From the NCBI RefSeq assembly GCF_046025915.1, contig NZ_JAQQFR010000009.1, forward strand, positions 62,001 to 126,000: a stretch of DNA of 64,000 nucleotides. Direction: 5' to 3'. Of this stretch, positions 1-8,140 are shown in pieces (the first letter of the stretch is position 1; the number at the start of each line of letters is the position of its first letter). The notes beneath the pieces were generated by a model. The model was not told where the DNA came from, made no database searches, and saw nothing but the letters and a program-made list of their open reading frames with translations. Origin of the DNA: Herbaspirillum rhizosphaerae_A (lineage in GTDB: Bacteria; Pseudomonadota; Gammaproteobacteria; Burkholderiales; Burkholderiaceae_D). The position numbers and the translations under genes are program-made.

Positions 1-662
1 GATGCCAGCACCGTGGTGTCGAACTGAGTCAGGCCCGTCAGATCCATGTGTGGCGGATTCGCGGTCAAACCGTCAATGGCCTTCTGAAAAGCGCCGGAAA
101 GCTTGGACAAGGCCTCGCGATCACTATCGCTCAACGTGCCCTTGGTGACCTTTACGTCGACGGCCAGGCCGGTGTCGGTGCTACCCAGCGTCAACTCCAC
201 CTGCGCTCCGCCGACGGTCTGGATGCTCAGGCTGATCTGATTGTCCGGGGTCTTGTGCAGTTGCGACTGCATCGTTGTTTCCAACGCATTGCCCGGTGCC
301 ATGCCGGATGCAAACTGCATTACCGATTGCGAGAATCCGGTCGACTCGGTATCAAAACGTCCCAGCAAGGCAGCGCCGATATCCTTGAATCGCAGCGCCA
401 ACGTAGAAGCGTTATTGTTCGCCCCCATCAGCTTGCTGACGGCATCGCTGGACGTGTTCTCCCAAACCGGCGGCTCCGGTGGTTTGGCGGTAGGCAAGGT
501 ATAAACCTGCGCGCTGCCACCGGACTGGCCGAGTGTCACCGTGGTGAAGGACTGGGCGGCGTTCTGAGCAGAAGAGCTGCCGGCCGCCGTTGCGGTTTTG
601 TTTGTCTGTACCGATGGCGATACGGCGGGGCTCGATGTCCCCAGCGAAGACACGTTTGTCAT
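1..662 (-). CDS. Hypothetical protein, 3' end cut by window edge
   Basis: An open minus-strand frame starts at ATG 662-660 and runs off the left edge, giving about 220 visible residues. The first 45 or so residues are rich in Ser, Thr, Ala and Gly with no signal peptide, and a more structured part follows with repeated aliphatic/Gly segments (for example LTLGSTDTGLAVDVKV and GLTANPPHMDLTGL). The codon pattern looks like real coding sequence, and the plus-strand frames over it look like shadows. I do not recognise the family. The Ser/Thr-rich start and beta-rich look are loosely like flagellar hook-length or secreted adaptor proteins, but I see no diagnostic motif. It is divergent from fnr. 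No strong ribosome-binding site is seen before the ATG, so the start is moderately certain. Confidence 0.6.
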   Translation of the reverse strand, partial: MTNVSSLGTSSPAVSPSVQTNKTATAAGSSSAQNAAQSFTTVTLGQSGGSAQVYTLPTAKPPEPPVWENTSSDAVSKLMGANNNASTLALRFKDIGAALLGRFDTESTGFSQSVMQFASGMAPGNALETTMQSQLHKTPDNQISLSIQTVGGAQVELTLGSTDTGLAVDVKVTKGTLSDSDREALSKLSGAFQKAIDGLTANPPHMDLTGLTQFDTTVLA

Positions 663-978
663 AGTGGCAATCTAAAGGGCGACGAGCACATCACTCCTCG
701 CTAGCTGCTTTACGGTAGTTTTCTCGAAATCTTTACAAGTCTTTGCAAATCGCCGGTTGTTTTTTGAGACGAGCCGCTACGGCTCTGGTTCAAAAAACAC
801 CTCAAAGAACAAAGTTGGACGCGATGAAAGGCCATCTTTTGATCCAGATCAAAGACCGGCCAGATACCCTTGCCCATATCGCCAATAGACCTTCTGCCTG
901 CGCTATATTGGATAAAACAATTATCTGTGTGCGCGTCCGTACGTTCGGCACGTTCACGCGTCCACACGCCTCCATGCC
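663..978. other. Divergent intergenic region upstream of fnr
   Basis: About 316 bases separate two divergent starts. The region holds a perfect FNR box (839-852), a TATATT element at 904-909 that could be a -10 box for fnr, and a short AT-rich stretch. If TATATT is used, transcription would begin near 916 and the FNR box would be centred near -70, a class I-like position. No small gene or RNA is apparent. Confidence 0.5.
839..852 (+). promoter_or_regulatory. FNR/ANR box upstream of fnr
   Basis: TTGATCCAGATCAA is a perfect match to the FNR consensus TTGAT-N4-ATCAA. It lies about 127 bases upstream of the fnr start, which suggests autoregulation. The distance to the best -10 candidate leaves activation versus repression open. 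Confidence 0.85.
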
Positions 979-1737
979 ATGAGCAATCCTCAAGTGATTC
1001 AGCGATCCGCCAGTCTCCAACCCATGAAAACCAGCTGTGCCAACTGCAGCATGCATCAGCTGTGTTTGCCGATGGGACTCGACAATGCCGACATGGACCG
1101 TCTCGACCAGATCATCGGACGGCGTCGCCGTGTCGCCCGGGGCGAGAGCTTATATCGCATGGATGACCCGTTCAGCAGTCTGTACGCCATCCGCCTCGGC
1201 CATTTCAAAACCTATCAGCTCAATCCGGCAGGCGAACAGCAGATCACCGGTTTTCAAATGGCGGGCGAGCTGATGGGCATGGACGCCATCAGCTCCGACA
1301 AGCATCACTGCAACGTCGCCGCGCTGGAGGACAGCGAGGTATGCGAGATTCCGTTTCATCGGCTGGAAGAGTTGTTCGGCGTGATCCCGACGCTATTGCG
1401 GCACTTTCATCGCATCATGAGCCAGGAAATCACACGCGAGCAAAATGCCATGCTCTTGCTCGGCAATATGCGCGCGGAGCAACGCTTTGCGGCCTTCCTC
1501 GTCAATCTGTCTTCGCGTTATGCGGCGCGCGGTTATTCGTCGACCAGCTTCCAGCTGCGCATGTCGCGCGAAGATATCGGCAACTATCTCGGTCTGACGA
1601 TAGAGAGCATCAGTCGCCTGGTATCGCGTTTTCGCAAGCTGGGCTGGCTCGGCGTCGACAAACGCGAGATTGAACTGCTGGATCCGGAGCGACTCAAGGC
1701 GCTTGCGGCCGGCGCTGAAACCTGCCCCATGACCTAG
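979..1737 (+). CDS. fnr: FNR-family oxygen-sensing transcription regulator
   Basis: This 252-residue CRP/FNR-superfamily regulator carries the cysteines that hold an oxygen-labile 4Fe-4S cluster. Cys20, Cys23 and Cys29 (CANCSMHQLC) have the same numbering as E. coli FNR, and the fourth ligand is probably Cys111. A cyclic-nucleotide-like beta-roll spans about 40-160 and a Crp-type helix-turn-helix about 180-235. The recognition helix reads ESISR, the FNR-type E..SR pattern that reads TTGAT half-sites. It should switch genes on or off when oxygen falls. A perfect FNR box lies upstream of it, and further boxes precede neighbouring hemN and ompW, so the gene sits among its likely targets. The ATG at 979 is chosen because it gives the canonical cysteine positions. 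Confidence 0.95.
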   Translation: MSNPQVIQRSASLQPMKTSCANCSMHQLCLPMGLDNADMDRLDQIIGRRRRVARGESLYRMDDPFSSLYAIRLGHFKTYQLNPAGEQQITGFQMAGELMGMDAISSDKHHCNVAALEDSEVCEIPFHRLEELFGVIPTLLRHFHRIMSQEITREQNAMLLLGNMRAEQRFAAFLVNLSSRYAARGYSSTSFQLRMSREDIGNYLGLTIESISRLVSRFRKLGWLGVDKREIELLDPERLKALAAGAETCPMT

Positions 1738-1766
1738 GCCCGGTTCAGTTGGCCGTGAATAAATCA

Positions 1767-1852
1767 CCGTCGGCCTGACGAAAGTCAGAATCCGGCGTCG
1801 TATCAAGCATGGTCACGACACGGGATCCCAGCTTTCGCTGGGATGACAGCAA
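1767..1852. repeat. 86-bp two-hairpin dispersed repeat, copy 1
   Basis: This stretch aligns without gaps to 32168-32253, with about 71 of 86 positions identical by eye. It holds two hairpins: a short one (CCTGA ... TCAG) near 1774-1789, and a stronger one of TCCCAGC, loop TTTC, GCTGGGA near 1826-1843. It lies between the 3' ends of convergent fnr and hemN. It resembles REP/BIME-type elements and may also end transcription in both directions. Confidence 0.75.
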
Positions 1853-1872
1853 TAGAAAGATCCTGCACAGCA

Positions 1873-3303
1873 TCAGATAGTGCTTGAATAGCGTTGCGGC
1901 TGAGTCTGCTGCAGCAGCGCGTTCTGCAAGTGGCGGTCAAACACCATGCAGATATTGCGGATCAGCAGGCGTCCCTTGATCGTCACGGTGATCCATTCAT
2001 CGTCGATGATCACCAGACCGTCCCGCTCCAGGCGACGCAGGTTTTCTAGTTCACTCTCGAAATAATCGCCAAACGTGATCGGGTACGCCGTCTCGATGGA
2101 CGCGATCGACAACTCAAAATTGCACATCAGCCGCTGAATGATCAGCCGGCGCAGTACGTCGTCCATGTTGAGGCGGATGCCACGCACGATGGGCAGCTCG
2201 TTCTTGTCGATGGCATCGTAGTACTCCTCCAGCGTCTTCACGTTCTGGCTGTAGGTTGATGCGACAGAGCTGATTGCTGACACACCGCAGGCCACCATGT
2301 CGGACTCCGCGTGTGTGGAATAGCCCTGGAAGTTGCGGTGCAAACGTCCCTGCTGCTGGGCGATCGCGAGATCGTCATCCGGCAGCGCAAAATGGTCCAT
2401 ACCGATGTAGACATAACCGGCATCAGTCAGGCGCCGGATAGCCAATGCCAACATGTCCAGCCGCGCTTCAGCGCTTGGCAACTCTTGTACGTCGATGCGA
2501 CGCTGCGGCTTGAAAACATGCGGCAGATGCGCGTAGTTGTAGAGAGAAATCCGGTCAGGTTCCGCGCGAATGACCTTGTTCAGCGTCTGCGCCATGCTGA
2601 TGACATTTTGGCCCGGCAGGCCATAAATCAGATCAATGCTGATTGAACGATAGTGGGCCTCGCGTGCCGCGCGGATGATATCCAGCGTCATGGTTTCCGG
2701 CTGAAGCCGATTGACGGCCCTTTGGACGACCGTATCGAAATCCTGTACGCCCAGACTGAGCCGGTTGAAACCTTGCTTTCGCAGGCTGACGACGCGTTCG
2801 GCAGATACGGTACGCGGATCAACCTCGATGGAATACTCACCCGTTTCATCGTCGGCAAAGCGGAACCAGCGCTGCAGATGCGTCATCAGATCCGCCATTT
2901 GGGCGTCAGAGATATAGGTTGGCGTGCCACCGCCCAGATGTAATTGTTCGACCTGATTCATGCCGTCGAACAACCTGCCCTGCATTTCAATCTCGTGCTT
3001 GAGATAGCTCAGATAGGTCGCCGCCTTGTCGCGATTCTTGGTGATGATCTTGTTGCAGGCGCAGTAGTAGCAGATGTTTTCGCAGAACGGGATGTGGACG
3101 TAGAGCGACAAGGGATTACGGCTGCCGCGCGTACGCATGCCCGCCACCGCCTGCAGATAGTCGCGATAGCCGAAGTCCTCGCTAAAGCGGTCAGCAGTCG
3201 GATAAGACGTATATCTTGGCCCGGACTGGCTCAGCTTGCGCACCATTTGCGCGTCGAATTCGACAGATGGTTCAGCGACCATCGGCATTGCGGATACCAC
3301 CAT
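1873..3303 (-). CDS. hemN: Oxygen-independent coproporphyrinogen III oxidase (radical SAM)
   Basis: This 476-residue protein matches HemN, which oxidatively decarboxylates coproporphyrinogen III to protoporphyrinogen IX without oxygen in heme synthesis. The radical-SAM cluster motif is present as CENICYYCAC (CX3CX2C plus the extra Cys typical of HemN), preceded by SLYVHIPFC. The SAM-binding GGGTPTYI segment and the N-terminal SGPRYTSYPTADRF signature are also visible. The length matches the family (about 455-460) with a slightly extended N-terminus. The ATG at 3303 has GGAG eight bases upstream. An FNR box at 3419-3432, with a -10-like TAGACT at the expected distance, predicts induction at low oxygen, when the oxygen-dependent HemF route fails. 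Confidence 0.96.
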   Translation of the reverse strand: MVVSAMPMVAEPSVEFDAQMVRKLSQSGPRYTSYPTADRFSEDFGYRDYLQAVAGMRTRGSRNPLSLYVHIPFCENICYYCACNKIITKNRDKAATYLSYLKHEIEMQGRLFDGMNQVEQLHLGGGTPTYISDAQMADLMTHLQRWFRFADDETGEYSIEVDPRTVSAERVVSLRKQGFNRLSLGVQDFDTVVQRAVNRLQPETMTLDIIRAAREAHYRSISIDLIYGLPGQNVISMAQTLNKVIRAEPDRISLYNYAHLPHVFKPQRRIDVQELPSAEARLDMLALAIRRLTDAGYVYIGMDHFALPDDDLAIAQQQGRLHRNFQGYSTHAESDMVACGVSAISSVASTYSQNVKTLEEYYDAIDKNELPIVRGIRLNMDDVLRRLIIQRLMCNFELSIASIETAYPITFGDYFESELENLRRLERDGLVIIDDEWITVTIKGRLLIRNICMVFDRHLQNALLQQTQPQRYSSTI

Positions 3304-3418
3304 GTTTTTAGCTCCAGAGGCGACCGCGAAATGTTAGGTACTGCTGGGTTGCCGTATCGAAGTAACACGGCAAGCGGCCCGATCACGGCAAGTCTAAAGA
3401 CCTCCTCTGTCCACGATC

Positions 3419-3432
3419 TTGACCTATATCAA
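3419..3432 (-). promoter_or_regulatory. FNR box for hemN
   Basis: TTGACCTATATCAA matches TTGAT-N4-ATCAA with one change. Counting 41.5 bases toward hemN puts a start near 3384, where TAGACT occupies the -12 to -7 positions on the minus strand. That is the geometry of an FNR class II activated promoter. Confidence 0.8.
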
Positions 3433-3529
3433 AAGGCGGTCAAACGTGGGCGAATCGGGCAGTAATAGCCGCCGGATGTGGTTTTCAGCAGAATTGTTTG
3501 CTGCATTGCAAAGCGCTTCTTTTTATTTT

Positions 3530-3543
3530 TTGATCGACATCAA
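3530..3543 (+). promoter_or_regulatory. FNR box for ompW
   Basis: TTGATCGACATCAA is a perfect FNR consensus. A -10-like TACATT at 3566-3571 lies where an FNR class II promoter needs it, with a predicted start near 3578. E. coli ompW is also known to respond to FNR. Confidence 0.85.
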
Positions 3544-3650
3544 ATCCCCTGTCCGGCATCACGCGTACATTTCGCTGCATTGCAAACTTCAATCGCAAAC
3601 TTTATTCACAACAAGGCGCCTTCATCGAGAGAAAGCGCGGGGAAATTATC

Positions 3651-4265
3651 ATGAAAAAGATCGCAATGCTGTTGGCGCTTGCCGGCGCCATGACTGCCTC
3701 ATCCTTTGCTGCAGCACAGGAAAGCCCTTGGCTGGTGCGTGTGCGCGCCGTCAATATCAGCCCGGAAAACAAATCCGATCCGGTTGGTGGCGTCGGTGCA
3801 TCGGATCGCCTGAGCGTCAGCTCCAAGACCATTCCTGAAGTCGACATCAGCTATTTCTTTACGCCCAACTGGGCGGCGGAACTGATCCTGACGTATCCGC
3901 AAAAACATGACGTCAAGCTCGACGGCAATACCATCGGCAGCTTCAAGCACCTGCCGCCGACGCTGCTGGCGCAATATCACTTCACGCCCTCTTCGCCCAT
4001 CAGCCCCTATGTCGGTGCCGGTATCAACTACACGCGCATTTCCGACGTCAATCTGCTCAACGGCGGTGCGCGTCTGGAGAATCACAGCATCGGCGGTGCT
4101 CTGCAGGCCGGTGTGGATTTCAAGCTGGATAGCCATTGGCTGATCAACTTTGACGTGAAGAAAGTACAGATCCGCAGCGATGTGCTGGCGGCCGACGGCA
4201 GCAAGCTGAGCACGGTGAAGATTGATCCGTGGCTGATCGGTGTTGGTGTTGGCTACCGTTTCTGA
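3651..4265 (+). CDS. ompW: OmpW-family outer membrane protein
   Basis: This 204-residue protein has a clear signal peptide (MKKIAMLLALAGAMTASSFAAAQ) and matches OmpW, an eight-stranded outer-membrane beta-barrel with a narrow hydrophobic channel. Family features are the early WLVRVRAVNISPEN strand, the DISYFFTPNWAAELI segment, the LPPTLLAQYHF strand, the YVGAGINYT strand, and a C-terminal aromatic residue (GVGYRF) needed for barrel insertion. A good ribosome-binding site (GGGGA) precedes the ATG. Substrates of OmpW proteins are not firmly known; small hydrophobic compounds are suspected. The upstream FNR box predicts induction at low oxygen. A stem-loop follows the gene. Confidence 0.93.
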   Translation: MKKIAMLLALAGAMTASSFAAAQESPWLVRVRAVNISPENKSDPVGGVGASDRLSVSSKTIPEVDISYFFTPNWAAELILTYPQKHDVKLDGNTIGSFKHLPPTLLAQYHFTPSSPISPYVGAGINYTRISDVNLLNGGARLENHSIGGALQAGVDFKLDSHWLINFDVKKVQIRSDVLAADGSKLSTVKIDPWLIGVGVGYRF

Positions 4266-4290
4266 GCGAAACGCTTGAGTAGTCATATGC

Positions 4291-4313
4291 GCGCCACCTG
4301 AATCCGGTGGCGC
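4291..4313 (+). terminator. Stem-loop after ompW
   Basis: GCGCCACC (4291-4298) pairs with GGTGGCGC (4306-4313) around a seven-base loop. Only a weak T-rich tail follows, so it may be a partial terminator or an mRNA-stabilising hairpin. Confidence 0.55.
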
Positions 4314-4366
4314 CATCTTGCAACTCGCTAGAACAACACCACAACAACGTTTTAAGGTTTTGTCTC

Positions 4367-5479
4367 ATGCCGCATCTTGTTTCCAAATTGACGCCGCTTA
4401 CTCCCGTTTCCCCTCATGGCCCCATGCCACATCGGAAAATCATCCGCTCTTGGCTGGAACCCATCGTCGCACGCAGCACACCACTTGCCATCGCGTTGGT
4501 GCTGCTGGATTTCTGCCTGTTCGGCTTGTCGCTGACGGCGACGGTATGGGTATCCAATCTGATCGCCAAGGTGCTGCTGGGCATGCTGACCGGCTTCATT
4601 ATCGGCCGTCTGTTCATCCTCGGCCATGACGCGTGCCACCAGAGCTTCACTTCCAATCGCCGCCTCAACACCTGGCTTGGCCGTCTTGTCTTCATGCCGT
4701 CGCTGACACCCTACAGTCTGTGGGCGGTCGGCCATAACGTCGTGCATCACGGCTACACCAATCTGAAAGGTTTTGACTTCGTCTGGCAGCCGCATTCTCT
4801 CCAGGAGTTTCAGGCGCTGCCGCGCTGGCGTCAGAAGCTGGAACGCCTCTATCGCAGCGGCTGGGCGCCGTGGCTGTATTACACGGTGGATATGTGGTGG
4901 AAGAAGATGTACTTCCCGTCGCGCAAACAAATGCCGACGCGACGCGCCGAGTTTATCTGGGATGGCGTGCTGGTCAGCGCAGCGGCGGCGGTCTGGATAG
5001 CCGGACTAGGATGGGCGTCACAGGCAAGCGGTCAGTCGTTCTGGACATTACTGCTGACGGCTTTCGTAGTGCCGGTACTGTTCTGGAAAGCCATGATCGG
5101 TTTCGTCGTCTACGTGCATCACACGCACGCCGACGTTGCCTGGTACAAGGATAAATCGGAATGGGCGGCGGCACAGCCTTTCGTCTCGACGACGGTACAT
5201 CTGACCTTCCGTCACGGGATTGGCTCAGCCTTGCATCACATCATGGAACACACCGCACATCACGTCGACATGAGCGTGCCGCTGTATCGCCTGAAGAAGG
5301 CGCAAAAAATGCTGGAAACCATGCTGCCGGGCCGCATCGTGATCCAACAGTTTTCCTGGCGCTGGTATTTCGATACGGCGCGGCGCTGCAAGCTGTATGA
5401 CTTCGATCGTTTGTGCTGGACGGATTTCAAGGGCCGTCCGACAAGTACCCCTTTAAGAGTAGTTGTGGAAGCGGCTTAG
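4367..5479 (+). CDS. Membrane fatty acid desaturase
   Basis: This is a membrane-bound di-iron acyl desaturase of about 370 residues, which introduces a double bond into fatty acyl chains using oxygen. The histidine boxes are HDACH, HNVVHH and HHIMEHTAHH, the order and spacing expected for the family, and hydrophobic segments flank them (ALVLLDFCLFGLSLTATVWV; LLLTAFVVPVLFWKAMIGFVVYV). The ATG at 4367 (MPHLVSKL) is preferred over an upstream in-frame ATG at 4307 that overlaps the ompW hairpin; another possible start is 4424. It lies about 100 bases after ompW in the same direction, so readthrough from the FNR promoter is possible. That would couple an oxygen-using lipid enzyme to a low-oxygen signal. 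Exact substrate and regiochemistry are unknown. Confidence 0.88.
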   Translation: MPHLVSKLTPLTPVSPHGPMPHRKIIRSWLEPIVARSTPLAIALVLLDFCLFGLSLTATVWVSNLIAKVLLGMLTGFIIGRLFILGHDACHQSFTSNRRLNTWLGRLVFMPSLTPYSLWAVGHNVVHHGYTNLKGFDFVWQPHSLQEFQALPRWRQKLERLYRSGWAPWLYYTVDMWWKKMYFPSRKQMPTRRAEFIWDGVLVSAAAAVWIAGLGWASQASGQSFWTLLLTAFVVPVLFWKAMIGFVVYVHHTHADVAWYKDKSEWAAAQPFVSTTVHLTFRHGIGSALHHIMEHTAHHVDMSVPLYRLKKAQKMLETMLPGRIVIQQFSWRWYFDTARRCKLYDFDRLCWTDFKGRPTSTPLRVVVEAA

Positions 5480-5508
5480 GGCTTGTTCGTCCCATACGCG
5501 AACAGGCC
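5480..5508. terminator. Hairpin between convergent desaturase and DUF3141 genes
   Basis: GGCTTGTTCG (5480-5489) and CGAACAGGCC (5499-5508) form a 10-bp stem with one G-U pair and a nine-base loop. It starts right after the desaturase stop and lies in the 43-base gap between convergent genes. The T-run is weak on both strands. Confidence 0.6.
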
Positions 5509-5522
5509 TCGCAATCGAAGGC

Positions 5523-7952
5523 CTAAGCCGCCTTTGCTGTCGCCTTGCTCTTTGCTGTACGGGGCTTGGCGGCAGCTTTTTTTACTGTTGCCGGTTTTGC
5601 TTTTGCCGTCACTGCTGCAGGCTTCTTGACCGGAGGTTTGGCCGCCGTCTTGGTTACTACCTTAGCCACGACTTTTGCAGCTGGTTTTGCAGCCACCTTC
5701 GCCACCTTCGGCTCAGGCTTCTCCAATGCGTCGGTCAGCTTGCGCGCCAGACCGATCACGCGTTGCGGGTCGACACCCAGCGTATCGATCAGGAACTCGA
5801 TAATTTCCGAACGTGGATTCGCCAGCGTCGGCTCGATCATCATCACCGCTGCCGACACCGCCAACGCACGTTCACGGGTCGCGGTATCGGGCAGTAATTG
5901 TTCCAGTGCATTCAAGGCTTCAATCGGCGCCACGGCAGTAATGCGCGCCTGCTCTTTCAACAACTGCACCCAATTGGTCTTGGCAGAAACGCTGGAGTGC
6001 ATGCTCGGCAACTGCGCCAGCAGACGCGCCAGACGCAGACTACGACGTTCAAAGGCGCCGATGGATATCATCCCGGCGACCACAATGCGGCAAACCGCTT
6101 CGGCGAACCCGCCTTCGGCAATGTGGGCCAACGCGGATTCACGATAGCTTTCCAACTCACGCAAGGCGCGTGCATGCGCCACGTCTGCATCCGGTTCTTG
6201 CGGCTTGAGCCAGGCGCCAAGGCCTTCAGGGCCGAACACCTGACGAGTCGTCTTGACTGTGCGCGCATCGCGGCGGTCACGATAGGCATTGAGCTCATCA
6301 GTGATCTGTTCCGCCATCTTCTTTTCGAACTGCTTGAGCGGATGATCGTTGTCGACCGTGACGCGATTGGCGCGTGCTTCTGCAGCCTTTTGTCGGATGA
6401 ACGGCGCCATGAAGAAACTGTCGGAAAACATCTGCCGCTGCATACGCAAGGGGCTGAGCTTGACCATGGTGTTGGCGATTTCTCGCGTCGCGGTCATCTT
6501 CACCCAAGGACGAACGTAGGTCTTGTAGAGGTTGGCGTTGAACTCCGACCATTGCGCGATGGTGGAGAACATCGCCTCTTCCTCGCGGCCTTCCGGATTG
6601 ATCTTGCGTATGTCTTCCATGGTGCGATGCTGGTAGTGCACGGTGTAATCGCCCGGCTCCAACTCGTCCCAACGTTGTTCTTCTTTCCCAGCCTTGGCTT
6701 CCAGCTTCATCTCGTACAGGCCGGGCGGCAAGCTTTCGATGACGTCCAGCGAGGTCACCAGCTGATCGTGTTCCTTCAGCGCAATCGAGCCGCCAACGAA
6801 GATGCCCAGATGGCCGACGCTTTCGTGCAGCACATAGATGATGGTGCGACCCGCAGCGGCAATCGCGCGTTCGTCGCCCCAGGCATCGATGATCCAGTTC
6901 AGCGCTTGCGGCGGCGGTGTGATGTTGTCGCCCCAGGAGGCGAAGACCACGATCGGCGAGGTAATGTCGCGCAGGTTGATCGCCTTGTCGCCGGCCATCA
7001 TGGTGCCGCGCGCGAGCTTGTTGCCGACGAACAGGTTCTCGACGATGGATTCGATTTCACTACCGGTCATACGGAAATAGCCGCCCCACCAGCGTTCGAA
7101 CTCAAGGAAGCGTTCGGCTTCTGTGTCAACGTTGGACCAGAGGTTGTAATACTTGCTCCACAGCGTGTTGGCAGGATTGAGTTTCTCGAAATTCTCGACC
7201 AGATGAGCACCGTCAAAACGGTCTGCGCCCATGTCGCTGGTCATCGATGCCAACCAGGAACCGCCCAGCGACGCACCGCTGTAGCGCATCGGGTTGAGTG
7301 TCGAGCTGCCCGCCCAGTAGGACACCGGCGCACCCACAATCATCAGCGGCCCAAACAAGTCCGGACGGCGCGCATTCAGGGCCATCATCGCCCAGCCGGC
7401 CTGGCAATTGCCGATGACCACCGGTTTGGCGGTGCATTGCGGATGACGCTTGATGACTTCTTCGAGGAACAGCGCTTCGGTATCCATGACGGTCAGCAGC
7501 GTCTGACCATCTTCCGGCTCGGGGCGGAAGGTCACAAAATACACCGTGTGCCCGGCGCGCATGGCCATGCCCACTTCCGAATCGAACTTGAAACCGCCGA
7601 TGCCCGGACCATGTCCGGCGCGCGGATCGACCACCATTACCGGACGCGCATCCGCCTTGACCGGCATGTTGGCAGGCGGCTGCAAACGCAGCAAGGCGTA
7701 ATTGCAGGGATTGGGCAGATCATGGCCATCCATGACCACCTCGTGCTCAAACTTCAGCAGCGGCGGCGTGCCCTGGTCGAGATGTTCCAGATAGTTGTTG
7801 CCGCGATCAAGCAAGGTATCGAGGAAAAGATACGTACGCTGCATGGCGTCCGTCAGATAGGCATTGACGTCGCCCAGTTGCGGAAAAACGGAAGCAGAAG
7901 CGGCTTGCGGCGCGGTTTCCTCGGTTTGCCCAGGTTTCTTACGCGTTGCCAT
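5523..7952 (-). CDS. DUF3141 PHA-synthase-like hydrolase with histone-H1-like tail
   Basis: This 809-residue protein belongs to the DUF3141 family, which is related to class III polyhydroxyalkanoate synthases and alpha/beta hydrolases. The nucleophile-elbow region reads GNCQAGWAMM, with Cys in place of the usual Ser as in PHA synthases. Candidate acid and base sites are in VFASWGDNITPP and HESVGHLGIF. Hydrolase-like sequence fills roughly residues 20-450 and helical sequence follows. The last 75 or so residues are a low-complexity Ala/Lys/Pro tract (AKPAAKVVAKVV-type repeats) like PhaF or histone H1, which suggests nucleic-acid or granule contact. The ATG at 7952 is chosen for the AGGAG eight bases upstream. 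It is divergent from an HDOD gene. The enzymatic role is unproven. Confidence 0.85.
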   Translation of the reverse strand: MATRKKPGQTEETAPQAASASVFPQLGDVNAYLTDAMQRTYLFLDTLLDRGNNYLEHLDQGTPPLLKFEHEVVMDGHDLPNPCNYALLRLQPPANMPVKADARPVMVVDPRAGHGPGIGGFKFDSEVGMAMRAGHTVYFVTFRPEPEDGQTLLTVMDTEALFLEEVIKRHPQCTAKPVVIGNCQAGWAMMALNARRPDLFGPLMIVGAPVSYWAGSSTLNPMRYSGASLGGSWLASMTSDMGADRFDGAHLVENFEKLNPANTLWSKYYNLWSNVDTEAERFLEFERWWGGYFRMTGSEIESIVENLFVGNKLARGTMMAGDKAINLRDITSPIVVFASWGDNITPPPQALNWIIDAWGDERAIAAAGRTIIYVLHESVGHLGIFVGGSIALKEHDQLVTSLDVIESLPPGLYEMKLEAKAGKEEQRWDELEPGDYTVHYQHRTMEDIRKINPEGREEEAMFSTIAQWSEFNANLYKTYVRPWVKMTATREIANTMVKLSPLRMQRQMFSDSFFMAPFIRQKAAEARANRVTVDNDHPLKQFEKKMAEQITDELNAYRDRRDARTVKTTRQVFGPEGLGAWLKPQEPDADVAHARALRELESYRESALAHIAEGGFAEAVCRIVVAGMISIGAFERRSLRLARLLAQLPSMHSSVSAKTNWVQLLKEQARITAVAPIEALNALEQLLPDTATRERALAVSAAVMMIEPTLANPRSEIIEFLIDTLGVDPQRVIGLARKLTDALEKPEPKVAKVAAKPAAKVVAKVVTKTAAKPPVKKPAAVTAKAKPATVKKAAAKPRTAKSKATAKAA

Positions 7953-8056
7953 GGATCCACTCCTTAGATGGTGGTGTGACGATTTATACAACGATCAGGA
8001 ACATCATACCGAGAAAGATGAGATTAAATTCTCTGATCTCTGCGACAATAAAACCG

Positions 8057-8071
8057 CAATTCTTTGAATTG
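8057..8071. promoter_or_regulatory. Short inverted repeat upstream of HDOD gene
   Basis: CAATTC-TTT-GAATTG is a perfect 6-bp inverted repeat in the divergent region between the DUF3141 and HDOD genes. It could be an operator; no matching regulator is identified. Confidence 0.35.
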
Positions 8072-8140
8072 AGTGTACGCAAAATTTGTGAAGTCGTAGT
8101 TACCGATTTGATGCAAAGTTGGCAAAAAGGGGAACACCGC

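Larger units (their letters stand above)
3304..3650. other. Divergent hemN-ompW control region
   Basis: This 347-base region has no gene and carries two separate FNR boxes, one per divergent promoter. For ompW, the box centre at 3536.5 and TACATT at 3566-3571 fit a class II promoter starting near 3578. For hemN, the box centre at 3425.5 and TAGACT (3396-3391 on the minus strand) predict a start near 3384. Beyond these sites I see nothing. Confidence 0.7.

Noticed and set aside
1..662. Flagellar hook-length control (FliK-like) identity for the edge gene
   Set aside because: Only low-complexity Ser/Thr/Ala composition supports it; no FliK C-terminal motif can be seen in the visible part.
5898..7967. 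A 689-codon plus-strand open frame
   Set aside because: It lies opposite the DUF3141 gene, has no recognisable motif, and shows the His/Gln/Arg-rich make-up of antisense reading.
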